DNA of 64,000 bases from Nilaparvata lugens. Lineage: Eukaryota > Arthropoda > Insecta > Hemiptera > Delphacidae. The notes beneath the pieces are model-generated. The model had not been told where the DNA came from and did no database searches. It saw only the letters and a list, made by a program, of their open reading frames with translations. Both the position numbers and the translations under genes were made by a program. The stretch is from positions 40,243,954 through 40,307,953 of the forward strand of contig NC_052507.1 of assembly GCF_014356525.2 (NCBI RefSeq), in the 5' to 3' direction. This document shows, piece by piece, positions 33,805-45,209 of this stretch. The first letter of the stretch is position 1. Each line of letters opens with the position of its first letter.

Positions 33805-34533
33805 TTAAGAATAAGATTCTCAAAGGAAAAAGTTTAACAATTTTTTTTTAGAATAGAGCAGTGAAATTGAATAAACTGGATAAAGTTATTGATTGACGTA
33901 ATATTGTCAGAACCACTGATTAATTAGACTAACAGTTTTGAAACACTAGTTTCTGTTCTTGCACAATATTATCAGTCTCAAGCAAACTGAAAACTTTCTT
34001 ACGGACGATGCACCATCATCAACTGAGACAAGACAAACCTTCCCAAATACTTTCAATTCTATGAAATCTGGTTTTTGTTTGCAACTTGATATTTCTTTAT
34101 TTGTTGTTCTTTGACGGTTTTCATGTTGTTATTTTGAAAACTGTAGCACGACTGTCCCTCTCATTCAATATTATACTCAATGGCAATCATCCTCGATTGT
34201 TCAACAACTAACAGTCAATCTCAAGGTTTTAAAAATACTTCATTTTCTACTGCTCGATGTTCAAACTTCCATTTCACAAGAGACCACTATCTCTATTACT
34301 ATTTTAATGATACTAAATTTTATTCTCATTAACATACAAATAAGCAATCTAATCAATAAAATGTAAATAATATTCAATACAATATATGAAATTTACTACA
34401 AGTATAAATCAATCACATTTTTTTGAAAATTAACCTACATAACTATGAGAAACCCATGCTCTAGAGCAGGTGTAGTACGGTAGTAATATAATTAAATTAA
34501 GAGTGGGGTGCAAAATACATTAGGTAAGTGAGC
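33805..34533. other. No gene recognised
   Basis: AT-rich. The right-hand end may include the 3' UTR of the minus-strand LINE that follows. Confidence 0.45.
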
Positions 34534-35444
34534 TCACATATTGTTCGAATTTATGTTTTCTATATTATGTCTTCCAGTTGATGTGATCCAGTTTTTAACG
34601 GCACATTTAAATTTTCTTGAGTTTTCTATTATCTTGATGTGTACAGGAAGTAAATTGTGGAATGTCGGTGCTAGGTGGTTGAAGTGTCGTTGGTATGTTG
34701 CCTTGCTAGCCACGTTCGCGATGAGAAGGCTTATATTTCTTGTGCTGTGACAGTGGTTTCTGTTTTGAAAGCTTTCTGGGTTTTTGTGTAGTCTGCAAAT
34801 AATTCCTAGGGAGTGGAGTTGTCTTGCGTCCATCACACCAAACTCATTGTAGAGCTGGTCTGACGGATAACGAGGTGGCTTCTGCTTGATGATTATAATA
34901 ATAATTATTAGTTTTGCACTTTCATAAGGGGGTCGAGGTGAACGTAGTCTGTTCCTCTTCATCCTACAATTTCATAGATAAGCAAAGACTGAACTAAGGA
35001 ATAATAAACCATCTTCATGCACTCTTCGTCTATAAATGTTCTCAGCATTTTGAGCTTGAATATTATTTTTATTTACTTCTTGCAGAGGTAATCTATATGA
35101 TGGTTCCAGCGTAGAAAAGGAACTAGTATAACTCCGAGGTATTTTATTGTTGGTTTTCTGTGGATAGTGAATGCCGTGGTGTTGAAAAAGTTGACTGTTA
35201 GAAGGTTCTCTGTGGGCTGTCCATGTTGTGTAGCTGAGAAAGTTAGAAAGTGGGTCTTGTCATAGTTAAGAGTGAGCAGATTCTGATCTAGCCAATGTGA
35301 GATCTTCTGTAATCCAGTTCCAGCTTTACTCCATGCTATTGGCCACTTTCGTCCTGAAAACAAAAGAACTGTGTCATCTGCAAAGGTGATGAGTTTTCTA
35401 TTATGAATCACTGGTTTTGACAATAGCAAGTCATTGTCCATCAA
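34534..35444 (-). pseudogene. LINE RT C-terminal fragment with FADD
   Basis: The minus-strand frame 35444-35073 has KLITFADDTVLLFSGR (FADD codons at 35384-35373), WLDQNLLTLNYDKTHFLTFS and TIKYLGVILVPFLRWNHHID, the RT palm and thumb typical of Jockey-group LINEs. After a frame change the frame 34962-34534 gives the C-terminal region (LAPTFHNLLPVHIKIIE). The frame between them (LRTFIDEECMKMVYYSLVQS) fills the gap. All upstream parts of the element are missing. A related C-terminal piece is at 49248-49036. Confidence 0.8.
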
Positions 35445-38400
35445 TATGGATATCTACAACACAGAAAAATTGAGTAAACTCTTGATTCTCCTAGATTCAG
35501 AAAGCATCGTAGGTAATGTAATAATCAGTTTCTGCCAATGAAGGCAGGAAGTTTATGGAAGAGATTTTTCGATTTCATCCTTCCATTATCTCCTAATCTC
35601 CGACGTTAAATTCAATACATTGTTTCCCTTGAATTGAAGTCTACTGCTCCATTCAAATTAGAATTTTCAAGTTGTATCAATTGAGAATTCTAAAAGTGTA
35701 AATGATGTTTGGATATAGCAGATAGAATAATAATAATATCCTTTCTCTATGTAACTATAGATGTCATGGAGTGTGGATGATGATATAATTTAATATTATC
35801 CACGGAGTGATCTGGTTCTATTATCAGGGGTTGAACTCTCCTCATAATTTCTGCCATCAAGCATTCTACCGTTTTAAATTTCAAATCTAATTACAGTCTT
35901 TCACTTTGATGTATGACGCTTTCACAAATTGAACTCAATCTGTATGTGGAATTTGATTAACTTTTAATAAACGATTTTCAGTGATGCAGTGAGGTATTTC
36001 CTGAACGCTGGAAAAAAATGTTATGTTATTGGTTTTCTGTGTCGCCCATTGCTAGATGAGTGGCAATTCAATTTCAACGCGAAGCTGGCGCTTCAAATGA
36101 AATCGCGTTTTCTCTTCTAGCGCTTAGTAATAAAATTATGAACAAGGACGAAATTAGACATTTTGATCGTGTTTTAAATGGAGTCAAATTTAATAAGGGT
36201 GAATGCCGTTGCCGAAATAACTCAGATTTGTGCTCAAATATTCAGCTTTCTAGCTGATTTGTGACAGATTTATGTCTGCTTTCCATGAAATACTATGTAG
36301 CCTAATGGAGTTTCGACTATGCAAAGTTGATTCGAATTCAATCAAAATCAATATCTCAGTCACATTGACACTTGAAAGGATGTTTCGTGAAACGCAATAA
36401 TCATTTCACCAGTGGTATTACATTACGATACTGTCTAACACACTTCTTTGGTCCTTCTGATGTAGACGATTAACCAGTACTGAACAATAAAAAACATTAT
36501 AGAGGTAAACAAAACTGAAGATAATACTTTTCTACTCCCATTCAACGATGAATGTTCCCCAACAATCAAATAACTCTTCCATGCAGTAGTATATTCTCAA
36601 TGTATTAAGAGGAGGTATTCTGACAGTTCAAGTTTCCTGAGTGCATGAAAATCTCAATCTATTGAGTATATAAGAGAAATACAGATCCTCATAGCTGTAG
36701 ATTATCTCCAATCTTGAGTATATAAGAATGTGGATGAGCTATCCATATTCTTTCTGGAAACTCGATGATTACGTTGAAGTGGAGTTTGATACATTAACTA
36801 ATAATAATTTTATTAGTACAATAGTGGTATTTGGAGAATAATCTATCAGAAAAACTCCATCATTCCCTAACAACTATGATGTTCCCTAACTATGAGTTGT
36901 AACAATTTCATGGATATATTATGTTTGTGCTATCCTACATACATCACAGTTCAAATAATGATCATGCTAAATTTCTAACTTTGATAAGCCAAACATTTAG
37001 TGCCTTATTCAAGTCTGACAGCTCCAAGTATAGAAGTTCAATTGAGTTATTAATGCTTAGTAAATATTGTCAGTTTCTGTAGAGAGAATAAAGAAACCAT
37101 AAAGATGTTTTCTCTATGGCAGATCTCTATGTTTAGCGATTAGGAGAACCTGAATGTTGGGCAGTTTTCAGGCCTTCCCTGTAATACTGTAGTGCGATAA
37201 CGATGATTATAACGTAATGGCTACAGAACAAAAAAGTATCATGATCTCTGTGGAAAGAAAACCGTGATCCAAGATAACCTCTGTGAACAAAGTGTAGGGA
37301 GTATGAATTTATTGAGGGCCCCTCCCACCTACCCAGGAAGGGCTGAAAGTAGAGGCCCTTTCGCACAGGCCCTAACTGACCGAGTTGAAGCATTTAGACT
37401 CAAAATTAGAGAAGAAACAGGTCCGTGAAAGAAGGGCCTTCAATTAATCCCTTGCCTGCTCCGAGACACGTCAATCGCTCCCTTTTTCTAGCTAGCGCTT
37501 AACCTTTGCACTCATGCGCTTCTCTGCGCACTCGTGGCATCTGCACTTGATTTACTTTGTTCCATTAGGTGGCGAAAGCGATTACAACCACTTGTAAGAG
37601 TTATTGCCGAAACTTAATTAAGGTCTAAAATTGCTCTCTAACCTCGAAGTTTTTCCATTGAAGATGTAGTATTCACAAGGATAGGCTACTTTAATTTCAG
37701 CTCCATTCTATTAGAAATTTGTATTATAACTCACGATCTTCACCCTGTGAAGGATAATTTTCAGGTCTCATAACCATCCTTTCAAGGAATCAATATCACC
37801 ACAAACCTGTTTTCTCATTGTTGAGCTTGTCTCCAGTGCTGTAAATTTAAATGATAAAGTACTGATATACTATCAAAAACTAATTGGTACTTTTTATCAT
37901 GAATCCACAGGAAAATTGAAATAGAATTATCGTTACATAACATCAGTTATTATGATTAAAATAAGGGACAAAATGCACACTTACACGAAACTGGAATTTT
38001 GTGACATATGCACACAACTCTTGCTAAATGTACAGAAAGGGTATCGTCTTCCTGAACTACCCATTCAGGTATCAGGACGAACCGGAAGTGAATTCATAAT
38101 ACTCAATTATATCAGTTGACTTTAGCCATTTCGTTGACAATATCTAGATTAGCTCATTCGTCAGAATTTGCAAACTAAGATTGTATTTTTGAACATTTGA
38201 AATATAATTCTATGCTTCATTATTTTTTTCTGGAGATGCAGTTAGGAACTGGATAGTGGGAATAATGTGCAGAAAATACCCATTTAAATAATATAATTAT
38301 TTTACTATAAACTTATTGCAATGTAATTTTCAAAACTATTATTGTTTTCCATCACACACCTTCTAGGTTTTAGAATGGCTTGATTCACATTTCAGGTGCT

Positions 38401-39495
38401 AGCAATAATTATTGTGGCTGAAGGGGAGTTTGAAAGGATAGCTGATGCTACTACTGTCTTATAACAGGGAATGAGTAAAGATTGGGAAACAATATTGTAT
38501 TCGCTTTTAGGGATGTATTTGTTTGTTCATTTATTTTAATAATGAAATTAAGATAGATAGAGAGTGGACAAACTTCTTTACGATTCGTGGTATGTGCAAC
38601 GAAATCCTAACCAGGTGGAAGAATATTGTCTACAGCAGTCACTCTTACAGCAGCAGCAAGATATACAGAATAGAATGTGCATTTACAATTTATAAGATGA
38701 CACATGTTTTTCAAGTGTTTGAGATATAGAAACAGAAGAAGGACATTTTGTTACTCAGCTTTTGGGTATTGTTAATAAATTAATTTAAGAGTGGAAGGAA
38801 ATCATCATCTAATGAGAGTCTTGATCCACAAAGGGAGAGGATCACTACGAATCATTATTATAATAAAACTTTGCAGACCTCGGACCTCTCTTTCCCTCAT
38901 TCATTCAGCTTTTGCTCTTCTTTTATCACGGCAATACGGCGGAGTATGCTCCTCTTTAGGTTTTTTGGCTTCTTATTATTACACAGGAGTTTACTCATAC
39001 AAAAATATGAGTGAAAATGTAGATAGTTATATTATGGGTCTACTGGAATGGAATTCAAACTGATTTAATTTTAAGTTCATTAGGAGCTAAGACTACAAAA
39101 CCCGTTTTGAGTGAAACTTGTGGATAGGGAAGTTCCACGTTTTGTGGTGATAGGGAAGGCGCTTGGGGAGAGGACGTTTGCCAGAAAACTTGTCTGAGTA
39201 AGTAATCGACGAGTGGGAAATTTGCCGCAAATCTCTTCTTCCTCTCTAAAAAACCCTTCATTAATTGGACCAAAAATATATACTATAATAGATTTGTTCA
39301 TAAGATTGATACACCATCTCAAAGCTCTTGAGCTACAACGTTTATCCGAAACATGATTATTTAAACTGTTACTTGGACTCCAAGCCTGATAAATATTTAC
39401 CGTTGAAAGTTATAGAAACACAATTGCTAGAAATTATATTGTAAGGGTATCTACGAGACCCTCGCAAAGTGAAACTTCGAGGAGTTATTCTAGGT
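35445..39495. other. No gene recognised, about 4 kb
   Basis: AT-rich DNA with only short ORFs of chance length. No splice-framed exon, RNA gene or repeat family that I can support. A GC-richer patch at 37310-37560 has no visible coding frame. Confidence 0.45.
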
Positions 39496-40304
39496 GTAAT
39501 GTAGCCGATTATTTGACATAAATTTTCATGCGAACTCTCAACGAGCTATAGAGTTAGATCAATTTAACCTCTCGCAAACCAAGCGATTCTCCCTTTATAA
39601 ATTGTTACCATAATGTCCAGCTAATTTTATAAAGTCAACTTTGAATTAGTTGATCATTCTCACAACCCCCCCCCTCCTCAATATATTACCAATCGTAATA
39701 GCCCCATTACATGGTGGAGGCGCCGGGTATTATGTACCCTCATTCTCATGTTGTGAGAATGATCAATCAAAGTTGACTTAATAAAATTAGCTAGTCATTA
39801 TGGTAACAAATCATAAAGGGGGAATCGCTTGGCTTGCGAGAGGTTGAATTGATCTAACTCTATAACTCATGAGAAAGGAACTAATTATTCAAAAGAATAA
39901 ACAGAACATATGATATATTGGAGAACTAAATAGTCTATTTAATTTAATTGAAACTCAAAATGAAAATGAAAACTTGAATAAAATATTAAGAAAATTTTTA
40001 AACAAACAATAGAATAGTTACAGGATTTGCCTTCAATAAAAATCGATGAATAATCTATGACAATAGTCATATTAATAACACACTGAGCCTGAAGAATGGT
40101 GTCTCTTCACAGAGGTGTAGAGCCGGGCCTGATTATCTGCTGTAGATAGTTCCAGGCCCCGTCCTCGTAACCGACTGCCAAGAGGCATACATTTTCAATC
40201 CAATTTTACTTGTCATGAATTTCCACCGTCGTCGACACTTTTAATTTTTAAACAATGGATGCTCTCGGATTGTGAAAATTCATGTCAAATAATCGGCTAC
40301 ATTA
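39496..40304. mobile_element. Asymmetric inverted-repeat (foldback) element
   Basis: Outer arms 39496-39528 (GTAATGTAGCCGATTATTTG...) and about 40274-40304 are reverse complements. Inner arms about 39543-39666 and 39750-39868 are also reverse complements (AGTTAGATCAATTTAACCTC, TTGTTACCATAATG). On the left the outer and inner arms are 14 bp apart; on the right about 400 bp separate them, so an insertion entered the right arm. The loop has a C9 run at about 39666. No ORF. Confidence 0.75.
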
Positions 40305-40895
40305 CATAGGAGAAGCGAGAGGGGTATATGTGGGGACTTTTGGCAGGAGACATGTCTTTATAAATAGGCCATGAGTTATAAGATGAGCCTCAACCCCTCA
40401 AACGATGAAAGAGTGACTGGCGTGGTAGTGATGTAGGGGTGAGAGGTCTTTCTCACACATCATCCCCTCTCACTCTGCATCACTCTGCCGGCTACACCGG
40501 CTGCCGAGAACAAACTGACCAAACTTTAACCCCCACCCTGAAAAAAAATAGAGTTGAGTCCCATGTGGTGGAAGTCGAAGGTTCATGGTATATCTCATCG
40601 CCTCCAGTTATCGATGAAAAAATCAGTTTGTTCCGAATTTTCTCCCCTAAGAAATTTCATTGACTGGACTATTTGATTATTTTTTATAATTCGAGTAACG
40701 TTTTCAGAGGAAGAGTACTTTCTGATGATCCAGTCGACTCTCGTTTCTATTTCATTCAATGATCATTCACTAATATATACAGATAACTTGTTCTCTAAAT
40801 ATTTTCATATCAATTGCTAGGTTATTTCTAAGAGTTCTTGTTCAATACATCGCGTAATCAAATCTGATTATGTCATCAAGTGGGCTATATCTGAA
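40305..40895. other. No gene recognised
   Basis: Contains a 74-codon ORF (40439-40663) without recognisable domains. The right-hand end merges into the LINE endonuclease frame. Confidence 0.4.
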
Positions 40896-43697
40896 TATTT
40901 CTAAAGACCCGAAATATAGATGTGTGCCTTATCTCTGAAACCCATTCAACTGAGCAGACTCACTTCAAAATCAATGGATATAATGTTTACGAAACTATTC
41001 ATCCTCAAAATCAAACAAGAGGTGCAAGTGCTGTAATAGTGAAGGAGAGTATTAAACACTATGAAGATATGAAGACTTCAGTATTCAAAGTAATGAAATA
41101 CAGCTAACTGTAGTTGGGATAGAGTCTATCAACCAGAAAATACTTGTTGGAGCTGCATATTTTCCACCACGTTACAATTTGATGAAAAATTATTATACAA
41201 GTATTCTTCTTCAGCTTGGAGATAGATTCATAGTGGGTGGAGATTTTAATGCCAAGCATAAGGATTGTGGTTCGAGACTCACAACTACCAAAGGAAAAGA
41301 ACTCAGGGAGGCTATCCAGGAGCTGGGCTGCGAATCCCATTCAACAGGGACACCTACTTATTGGCCAACAGATTTGAATAAAACTCCAGATCTTCTAGAT
41401 TTCTTCATAACAAAGAGAATATCCAGTAATTTTATTGACATTGAAGAGAGCTTTGACCTGGATTCTGATCATTCAGCTGTAGTTCTCACACTCAGTGAAC
41501 GAATAATAAAGAAAGAAGACAGACCAATGTTAGTCAACAGAACAACAGACTGGGAAGCTTTTAAAGTGGATTTGGAGAATGAAATCAACTTGAATATTCC
41601 ACTTAGAACAGTTGAGCAGTTAGATGAAGCCGCAGAGAATTTCATGTGGCAAATCCAGAAATCAGCCTGGAAAAACACTAGACAATACACCAGGAAAACA
41701 AAAGGATGCAATTACCCACTGGAGATTCGACAACTTGTTTTAGAAAAACGAAGGGCAAGAAGAAGATGGCAACAAACTCGTGATCCAGCTGACAAAAATA
41801 TCTTGAATAACAAAACACAACAATTGAGAAGAGAGATAAGGAAACTAACTGAGGAGTCCATAAATAACCACCTTCAAAATTTGACAGCTGATGCCAGTAC
41901 AGATTATTCATTATGGAAAGCAACAAAAAGAATTAAGCGACCAATATCACAATCCCCTCCAATCAGAAAACCAGATAGTACTTGGGCAAGAAATAACAGA
42001 GAAAAGGCAGATAAATTTGCTAATCATCTAGAAGAAATCTTTCAGTCAAACAACATTCAATCTGAAATTGATCCTGGAGAAGATATAATCGATGATTTAG
42101 ATACAGAGATTGATCTAGTTTCTATAAATGAGGTTCAAGAAGAAATAAAAAATAATCTGAATACCAAAAAAGCACCTGGGTTTGATCTGATTACAGGTGA
42201 AATCTTGAAGGAACTTCCAAGGAAAGGTATTGTCATGCTAACATATTTATTCAATGCATTACTCCGATTACAGCATTTTCCTCCAATTTGGAAGGTGGCA
42301 GAAGTCATTATGTTGCAAAAGCCTGGGAAATGTCCTCAAGAAGCAAAATCGTATTGCCAAATATCTCTTCTACCTGTAATTTCAAAGCTTCTTGAGAAAT
42401 TGCTAATGAAGAGATAGGCTCCCATCATAAGTAGCAGGAATCTGATACCAGCCCATCAATTTGGTTTCAGGCAGAAGTACTCAACCCTGGACCAAGTACA
42501 TAGAATCACTAATGTAATAGAGAATTCATTAGAGAAAAAATTTATATGGTCAGCAATCTTCCTTGATGTGGCACAGGCATTTGACAAAGTGTGGCATGGA
42601 GGACTGATCAATGAACTTCATAAAATTCTTCCCACTCAACTTGTAAAACTTTCAAAATCTTACATCACCAACAGATAGTTCAGAGTAAAACAAGGTGATG
42701 ACGTCTCTGAATTAAAGGAAATAAGGGCTGGAGTTCCACAAGGTAGTGTTCTTTATGTGCTGTACACAAGCGATCTTCCTGAATTGGATGCAGTGACAAT
42801 TGCTACTTTTGCTGATGATACTGCAATACTGGCATGAGGGGAAACAGTACAAGAAGCAGCCACAAAACTACAGAATTCTAGCAACAAATAAAGTGACAGG
42901 ACCAAAAAATGGAGAATTCGATTGAATGGAATGGAGTCCATTCATATCAACTTCACAAACAAAAATATCAATGATCCGATTCGTATAAATCTAAATGGGA
43001 ATGTAGTACCACACAGCAACACAGCAAAATACCTTGGAATGACTCTTGACGCCAAGTTGAGATGGAAAGAGCATATCAAGATCAAAAGGAGTGAGCTGGG
43101 ACTCAAATACAGTAAAATCTATTGGCTGTTGGGCAGACAATCACAACTCCCATTGGACAACATAATATTGATTTATAAACAAATTCTAAAACCTGTCTGG
43201 TCGTATGAAATTCAGCTTTGGGGCTGCCCTAGAACATCTACCATCAATCAGATTCAAACATTCCAAAACAAAGTACTGCGGAGCATGGAGAATGCGCCCT
43301 GGTACATAAGGAACAGCGATTTGCACCGAGATCTACACATCCCCTATGTGACCAGTGAAATAAGACGATTGGCAGCCCATCATGAGTCTCGTCTTCATCA
43401 ACACGACAACACCGAAGTCATCCAACTACTAGACAGCACTGAACTCACAAGGAAGTTGGAGAGAGCAAAGCCCTTCGAGTTGGTGTAGTGCTAGTGAAGT
43501 AAAAAGTATAAATAAAATAAATGTGTAGCGGAAGAATTTAAAGCAGAAGAATTATAGATTAGAACTGTAGGCTTCACTGGAAGACTTTAGCAATAAAAAT
43601 TAATATTTTAGGATAAGAAATAAGAGAACAAAATTAATGGTTAGTCCTAGTGACTAGTTTTAATGGAAGTAATAATAAAAAAAAATAATAAAAAAAG
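40896..43697 (+). mobile_element. Jockey-like LINE, 5'-truncated
   Basis: ORF2 from the first part of the endonuclease (about 40899) to its stop at 43488, then about 200 bp of 3' UTR and an A-rich tail (AATAATAAAAAAAAATAAT, 43669-43697). ORF1 is not recognisable upstream. The open spacing and A-rich tail fit the Jockey clade. Confidence 0.85.
40899..43488 (+). pseudogene. Jockey-like LINE ORF2, nonsense-broken
   Basis: The endonuclease starts with NIDVCLISETH (about 40910-40945). A frame change near 41100 leads to one frame that stays in register from 41179 to 43488. It shows VGGDFNAKH, DSDHSAVVL, the pre-RT KKAPGFDLITGEIL, SLLPVISKLLEKLL, AHQFGFRQKYSTLDQ, AIFLDVAQAFDKVW (motif A), AGVPQGSVL (motif B), TFADDTAIL (motif C, 42808-42819) and the thumb/C-terminus AKYLGMTLDAKLRWKEHI. 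Four in-frame stops interrupt it: TAG 42415, TAG 42676, TGA 42835 and TAA 42889. The domain order and catalytic Asp residues are complete, so decay is by point mutation rather than deletion. Confidence 0.9.
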
Positions 43698-44847
43698 TAT
43701 ATCTGAATCTCTTCAGGGGACTGGGTAAAATCACATTTCTCATTCTTCAACTTACAATGGATATTACTGTTGAATCTTCATTCCGTGATTAATTAATGTA
43801 AAACGTCTCTTAACCAACTTTTTGAGGATGCCTCTCTAGTGATAATAACGACTTCAACTCCGAGCTTTCAAGATTATGATGAATAGGAATTTCCATCAAA
43901 ACCAAGAGAGGAAAATGTCACTTATCAGAAGTACTGAGGGAATTCAGATTATCGGTCTCCAATAATAAAAAAGCGGAGATCTTTTGTTCTGGGGAGAAAG
44001 TGGATTGTGAAGGGAACAGTTGTAAAAAGGTGGTTTGGTGAAGGATGAGGGGGTAGACAGGTTGGAATAAAAGGAGCGATGTCGTTTGCGTGAATTGTCT
44101 TTTGTTTTGTGCCGTTGAAGGGTGGGGGGGGGTGCAAAAGGGCGCACTGCAGCGAAGCATGGCGATGAAGGTGGGTGGATGCGAATAAGAATGATTGTGT
44201 CAGTGTGATAGGTGACACAAAGCGAAAAATGCCTCAAGATGTGAGAGAACCAGAGGAAAAACTGCGGCAAAGATGTAGGCTTCGAAAGTGTGTCACGGTA
44301 CACGGTCGGAAGGAGACAGCAAAATTGATGTCCGCTATGATTGATGTGATTGCGTTCATTAATGGGCCGCGGAAGGAATGGAATACGCAACGTATAATGT
44401 GCGCAAAGGAGAGAGAGAGCATGGGGAATGATCATAGAAAGCGAGATTATCATAAATAGAAGGAGATAAAATGAGCAATCTTGGTGCTATCAACATCATT
44501 ATAATAACACTATGTGCGTTTTCACCCACATGACAGGTTACACTAAACCACATGAAAGGTAGCAAGAACCCGCAGATCTCCAGCGAAGCGTCAAACTTAT
44601 GATATTATCGTTTAGTTGGTGAGCGTGACACACATGCACCTTGTGATAAGCTTGATTCAATTACGCTCCAAGTACAGCTTTCAGCCAGACACTATAACCT
44701 TTATTGAAAGCTTCAGTGGTGCTATTTTGGGGTACTCAGACGTTTCTGTGCGTTTGCTGTGAGTATTGAAACGTGAAAACTGGATGCTTCGATTTCTGCT
44801 AACTATCTGTTGACTATAACTTGTATCGTATATTGCAGGTAGGCCTA
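43698..44847. other. No gene recognised, purine-rich patch
   Basis: At 43960-44470 the plus strand is unusually G/A-rich. The ORFs there (for example a 94-codon one at 44175-44459 and minus-strand frames rich in Pro, His and Ser) reflect that composition and show no known domain. Confidence 0.4.
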
Positions 44848-44922
44848 CTAAGTACCTGTTTGAATGATTACCGTACAAAAGTTCAACAGCTGAGTCATAG
44901 TTTTGACACAGTCCCACACACA
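44848..44922 (+). repeat. Dispersed short repeat, copy at 63599-63669
   Basis: From CTAAGTACCTG through GTTCAACAGCTGAGTCATAG to CCCACACACAT this matches 63599-63669 with small indels, in the same orientation. Confidence 0.85.
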
Positions 44923-45009
44923 TGAACTCGCTCACTCACTTCCAGTACCAACAGACGACGAAATAATTATTATCAGCTGTTTTCCCTAGGATAAATAATA
45001 ATTATCCTT

Positions 45010-45209
45010 TTAATGTCCTTCAGTGAGTTTTTCCAGGGATGAGACCTAGTGCAATCGAATCTTTATATTATAAACCTACCATGTTCTGAATTTCGTGAAA
45101 ATCATTAGAGCCGTTTTCGAGATCCGGTGAAATACAAACATATAAACATCTTAACAACCAAACATCTAAACATATAAACAGAAGTTGCTCGATTAATAGT
45201 ATAGGATGT
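45010..45209 (+). repeat. Dispersed repeat 3' end
   Basis: GAAAATCATTAGAGCCGTTT, then several AAACATATAAACAT-like units (about 45128-45182), then GAAGTTGCTCGATTAATAGT. Short tandem units at the end of such a segment are usual for the 3' terminus of a retroposon. Class undetermined. Confidence 0.5.

Noticed and set aside
44175..44459. 94-codon charged ORF
   Set aside because: It sits in purine-rich DNA that yields Lys/Arg/Glu codons by composition. No domain or supporting context.
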